Of a stretch of 7,563 nt of DNA, positions 5,941 through 7,563 are shown piece after piece. The notes beneath the pieces were generated by a model. The model was not told the DNA's origin. It saw only the letters and a list, made by a program, of their open reading frames with translations, and ran no database searches. Both the position numbers and the translations under genes were made by a program. How positions within the stretch are numbered: position 1 is the stretch's first letter; each line of letters starts with the position of its first letter. The DNA lies in the NCBI GenBank assembly GCA_945486175.1, contig CALYTA010000039.1, positions 1-7,563 on the forward strand, in the 5' to 3' direction. The DNA is from an uncultured Clostridia bacterium (GTDB taxonomy: Bacteria; Bacillota; Clostridia; Oscillospirales; Butyricicoccaceae).

Positions 5941-6423
5941 TTATTCGGAGACTTCGATGTCGCCGTATTTGCCGCGGATCAGGCCCAGCAGCGCATCCGG
6001 CTCCAGCTCGACCTGAAAGCCGATTTTGCCGCCGGAGACAATCACGGTATCCAGTGCGCGCGCCGATTCGCTCAGCACAGTGGGGAATTGCTTTTTCATG
6101 CCGATGGGGCTGCATCCGCCCCGGATATAGCCGGTCAGCTTGTTGATATCCTTTACATGGATCATCTGAACGGATTTTTCGCCCACAGCTTTGGCGGCTT
6201 TCTTGAGATCGAGCTCGGCGGCAACCGGGATGACGAACACATAATGCCCGCCGGATTTGCCGGCTGTCACCAGCGTCTTATAAACATGCTCGAGCGGCTG
6301 TCCCATCTTCGTGGCGACCGAAATGCCGTCGACATGCTCGCCGTCGGTCTCATAGGAATAGTGCTTGTAGGGGATTTTCGCGCGGTCGAGCATGCGCATT
6401 GCATTGGTTTTGATTTCTGCCAT
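5941..6423 (-). CDS. ybaK: Cys-tRNA(Pro)/Cys-tRNA(Cys) deacylase YbaK family
   Basis: The 160-residue product is a YbaK/EbsC-type aminoacyl-tRNA deacylase, a free-standing cytoplasmic editing enzyme that hydrolyses tRNA(Pro) mischarged with cysteine. Family features include THxx-style N-terminal segment KTNAMRMLDRAKIPYKHYSY, the essential lysine in HVYKTLV (K49), and the GYIRGGCSPIGMKK loop at 98-111. Length is normal for the family. The ATG at 6423 is chosen because AGGAGG (6437-6432) lies eight bases upstream; an in-frame upstream ATG at 6468 would add 15 residues and overlap the promoter. The gene converges on the carboxypeptidase gene with paired terminators, and is divergent from the GntR regulator across a repeat-rich region. 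Related families edit other tRNAs (ProXp-ala, for example), so exact substrate is inferred from the family. Confidence 0.92.
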   Translation of the reverse strand: MAEIKTNAMRMLDRAKIPYKHYSYETDGEHVDGISVATKMGQPLEHVYKTLVTAGKSGGHYVFVIPVAAELDLKKAAKAVGEKSVQMIHVKDINKLTGYIRGGCSPIGMKKQFPTVLSESARALDTVIVSGGKIGFQVELEPDALLGLIRGKYGDIEVSE

Positions 6424-6456
6424 AATACAGACCTCCTGATGTTGCTTGCACCCAAT

Positions 6457-6462
6457 ATTATA
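6457..6462 (-). promoter_or_regulatory. -10 element of the ybaK promoter
   Basis: A perfect TATAAT on the minus strand lies 34 bases upstream of the ybaK ATG. The hexamer at 17-base spacing (TGGTAC, 6485-6480) is a poor -35. The leader would be only about 25-30 bases, just enough for the ribosome site. Confidence 0.65.
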
Positions 6463-6514
6463 CACCAAAACGCGGCGTTGTACCAGACGGGCGGTTGTCT
6501 GCGGAAATCAGACC

Positions 6515-6534
6515 GGAGCCTGCGGGAGCCTGCA
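6515..6534. repeat. Two-copy 10-bp tandem repeat
   Basis: GGAGCCTGCG (6515-6524) is followed directly by GGAGCCTGCA (6525-6534), and the second copy runs into the GCACGC motif series. It lies upstream of the ybaK promoter in the divergent intergenic region. Confidence 0.7.
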
Positions 6535-6628
6535 CGCATACTGCACGCGGCGCACGCTGGAAAGTGCACGCATACATATTGCGGGCACGTGCACGCAAAT
6601 GTACAAATTGCTGTGTGCACGCGCCCGC
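6531..6628. repeat. Cluster of six GCACGC motifs in the ybaK-gntR intergenic region
   Basis: GCACGC occurs at 6532, 6543, 6552, 6566, 6591 and 6617, with a related GCACGT at 6585. TGCACGCATAC is found twice (6531 and 6565) and GTGCAC three times. Spacing is irregular (11, 9, 14, 25, 26), so this is neither a CRISPR array nor a simple tandem repeat. It resembles a cluster of protein binding sites between two divergent promoters. Confidence 0.7.
6581..6628. repeat. Large inverted repeat, 17-bp arms, upstream of gntR
   Basis: Arm 6581-6597 pairs with 6612-6628 with one mismatch and one G-T pair, around a 14-base AT-rich centre. The arms begin GCGGGC and end GCCCGC and both contain GTGCACG. It lies about 40 bp upstream of the gntR -10 and about 120 bp upstream of the ybaK -10. 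It could be a double operator or an extrudable or transcribed hairpin. T-rich sequence follows on the plus strand, but no plus-strand gene ends nearby. Confidence 0.7.
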
Positions 6629-6666
6629 ATTTTGGTTGTTTTGCGAATTTCATTTTTGAGCAATCG

Positions 6667-6675
6667 TGGTATACT
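6667..6675 (+). promoter_or_regulatory. Extended -10 promoter of the GntR regulator gene
   Basis: TGG followed by TATACT (6667-6675) is an extended -10 without a recognisable -35. It predicts a start near 6682 and a leader of about 100 bases. A CCAG-ACAA-CTGG palindrome (from about 6696) lies just downstream and may be an operator. Confidence 0.55.
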
Positions 6676-6736
6676 GATTACAACAGGAAAGGAACCAGAC
6701 AACTGGGGAACGATATCATACAATTGAGGATAGGTG

Positions 6737-6766
6737 GTACAGGCTGGGAGGGAAACAGGTCTGTAC
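6737..6766 (+). promoter_or_regulatory. Hairpin in the gntR leader, next to the ribosome site
   Basis: GTACAG (6737-6742) and CTGTAC (6761-6766) are perfect inverted copies; with G-U pairs the RNA stem extends to nine base pairs around a 12-base purine-rich loop. It ends four bases before GGGAGG, the gntR ribosome site. ACAGGTCTGT (6755-6764) inside it is also a short palindrome and a possible operator. Confidence 0.4.
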
Positions 6767-6783
6767 GAGTGGGAGGTTTTGAA

Positions 6784-7509
6784 ATGAAACGAATGTCGTC
6801 GTCGCTTCGCGCGAAGGAAGAGTTCATGACACTGTGCCGGGAGGGCGTGTTCCAGGCCGGAGACCGCCTGCCGTCTGAGATGAAGATGGCGGAGCGCTTT
6901 GGCGTCAGCCGCGAGACCTGGCGTGCTTCACTCGAGCTGCTGCGCCGCGAGGGCGTCATTTATTCCAAGCACGGCGTCGGTACATTCCTGATGGAGGTTT
7001 CCGCAAAGAATGAAAACGACCTGACCCGCCTGTGCTCCGTCAGCGACATGATCCGTCAGGCGGGCATCACCGAGGGACAGAGCTCCTATACCACCGGGCT
7101 GACCATTCCGAGCCGTGACATTGCCTCTGCGCTGGGGGTCAAGCCGGGCGTGAATGTGTTCTATATCAACCGCACACGTTACACCAAGACCGGCATGCCG
7201 ATCTGTGCCAGCATGCATTATATGCCGGTTTATCTGGCGGATGAGCTCGATCCCATGCACATGCCGGATTCGCTGTTTTCCTATTTTGAGCGCCGCAAGG
7301 GCATTTTTGTCAGCCGCTCCACCTCGAATCTGATTATCCCGAAGCCGGGCGATCCGCTGGCTGTACAGGTGCGCGGTGACCGCGATGTACAGATTCTCGG
7401 CCTGGTACAGCAGCACTTCGATTCGCGCGGCAATCCGGTGCTGTTTACGGTGGATTATCTGGACAGCGAGATGTTTCATTTCTCCGTTACGAGAATCCGC
7501 GAAAAATAA
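6784..7509 (+). CDS. GntR-family transcriptional regulator with UTRA ligand-binding domain (HutC type)
   Basis: The 241-residue protein is a cytoplasmic DNA-binding regulator. Residues 1-70 form a winged helix-turn-helix with the GntR landmarks AGDRLPSE (25-32), ERFGVSRETWRASLELLRREG (37-57) and the wing SKHGVGTF (61-68). Residues from about 90 to 235 fit the UTRA fold, the effector domain of the HutC subfamily, with typical segments such as VFYINRTRYT and the terminal FHFSVTRIREK. Such proteins usually repress sugar, amino-sugar or amino-acid genes until a small ligand binds; the ligand cannot be deduced. The frame is open far upstream, but ATG 6784 is the start because GGGAGG lies seven bases before it and the homology begins there. 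W46 sits where most family members have Val in the recognition helix. Autoregulation is likely by family habit. No target gene is adjacent downstream within the window. Confidence 0.93.
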   Translation: MKRMSSSLRAKEEFMTLCREGVFQAGDRLPSEMKMAERFGVSRETWRASLELLRREGVIYSKHGVGTFLMEVSAKNENDLTRLCSVSDMIRQAGITEGQSSYTTGLTIPSRDIASALGVKPGVNVFYINRTRYTKTGMPICASMHYMPVYLADELDPMHMPDSLFSYFERRKGIFVSRSTSNLIIPKPGDPLAVQVRGDRDVQILGLVQQHFDSRGNPVLFTVDYLDSEMFHFSVTRIREK

Positions 7510-7545
7510 ATAACCGATCTGCCATGATTTTGCAGACAAAGGGGC

Positions 7546-7563
7546 AGCCGGATTTCTCCGGCT
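7546..7563 (+). terminator. Hairpin after gntR, probable terminator cut by window edge
   Basis: AGCCGGA, loop TTTC, TCCGGCT forms a perfect 7-bp stem ending at the last base of the window, 36 bases after the gntR stop. The expected T tract would lie beyond the edge, so terminator function is not proven. Confidence 0.55.

Noticed and set aside
6731..6776. T-box or riboswitch in the gntR leader, prompted by GGTGGTAC
   Set aside because: The T-box antiterminator consensus (TGGAACCGCG-like bulge) and the stem I architecture are absent, and the leader is too short.
6088..6783. In-frame 232-codon extension upstream of the GntR protein
   Set aside because: It runs antisense through ybaK and across the ybaK promoter and the repeat cluster. 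GntR homology and the ribosome site place the start at 6784.

Overview
The window looks like chromosomal DNA from a low-to-mid GC Firmicute, most likely an anaerobic gut Clostridia member (an Oscillospirales or Butyricicoccus-like organism is my guess). The grounds are AGGAGG ribosome sites, extended -10 promoters, class I Bacillus-type dihydroorotase, YbaK, DUF1294 and GntR/UTRA proteins with clostridial-style sequence, and roughly 50-55% GC. No phage, plasmid, CRISPR or transposase gene is visible. All genes are ordinary families; the less ordinary material is in the intergenic DNA.

Layout. Positions 1-1079 (minus) are the N-terminal 359 residues of a YidK-like sodium:solute symporter that runs off the left edge. 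The 1080-1447 gap holds its promoter, a leader palindrome, candidate operators, a perfect Crp/Fnr-type half-site pair, and the pyrC terminator. pyrC (1448-2716, minus) encodes dihydroorotase. Upstream of it and in the same direction is a cation diffusion facilitator (2797-3954, minus) with an Asn-Asp/Asp-Asp metal site and an apparently duplicated cytosolic domain. A 140-bp block of tandem 43-bp repeats and hairpins (3973-4111) separates it from a small DUF1294 membrane protein (4157-4423, minus).

A divergent promoter then drives a D-alanyl-D-alanine carboxypeptidase (4570-5865, plus). It converges on ybaK (5941-6423, minus) with two back-to-back terminators between them. A 360-bp divergent region (6424-6783) carries many GCACGC motifs, a 17-bp-arm inverted repeat and promoters for ybaK and a GntR/UTRA regulator (6784-7509, plus). 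The window closes on a hairpin that is probably the regulator's terminator.

How the parts relate. The genes do not form one pathway: sugar-type transport, pyrimidine synthesis, metal export, wall trimming, tRNA quality control and one regulator. The only functional link I can propose is weak: the GntR regulator's leader and the symporter promoter share an octamer inside possible operator sequences. I found no clear new enzymatic or defence system. The repeat-rich intergenic regions are the best candidates for something undescribed.
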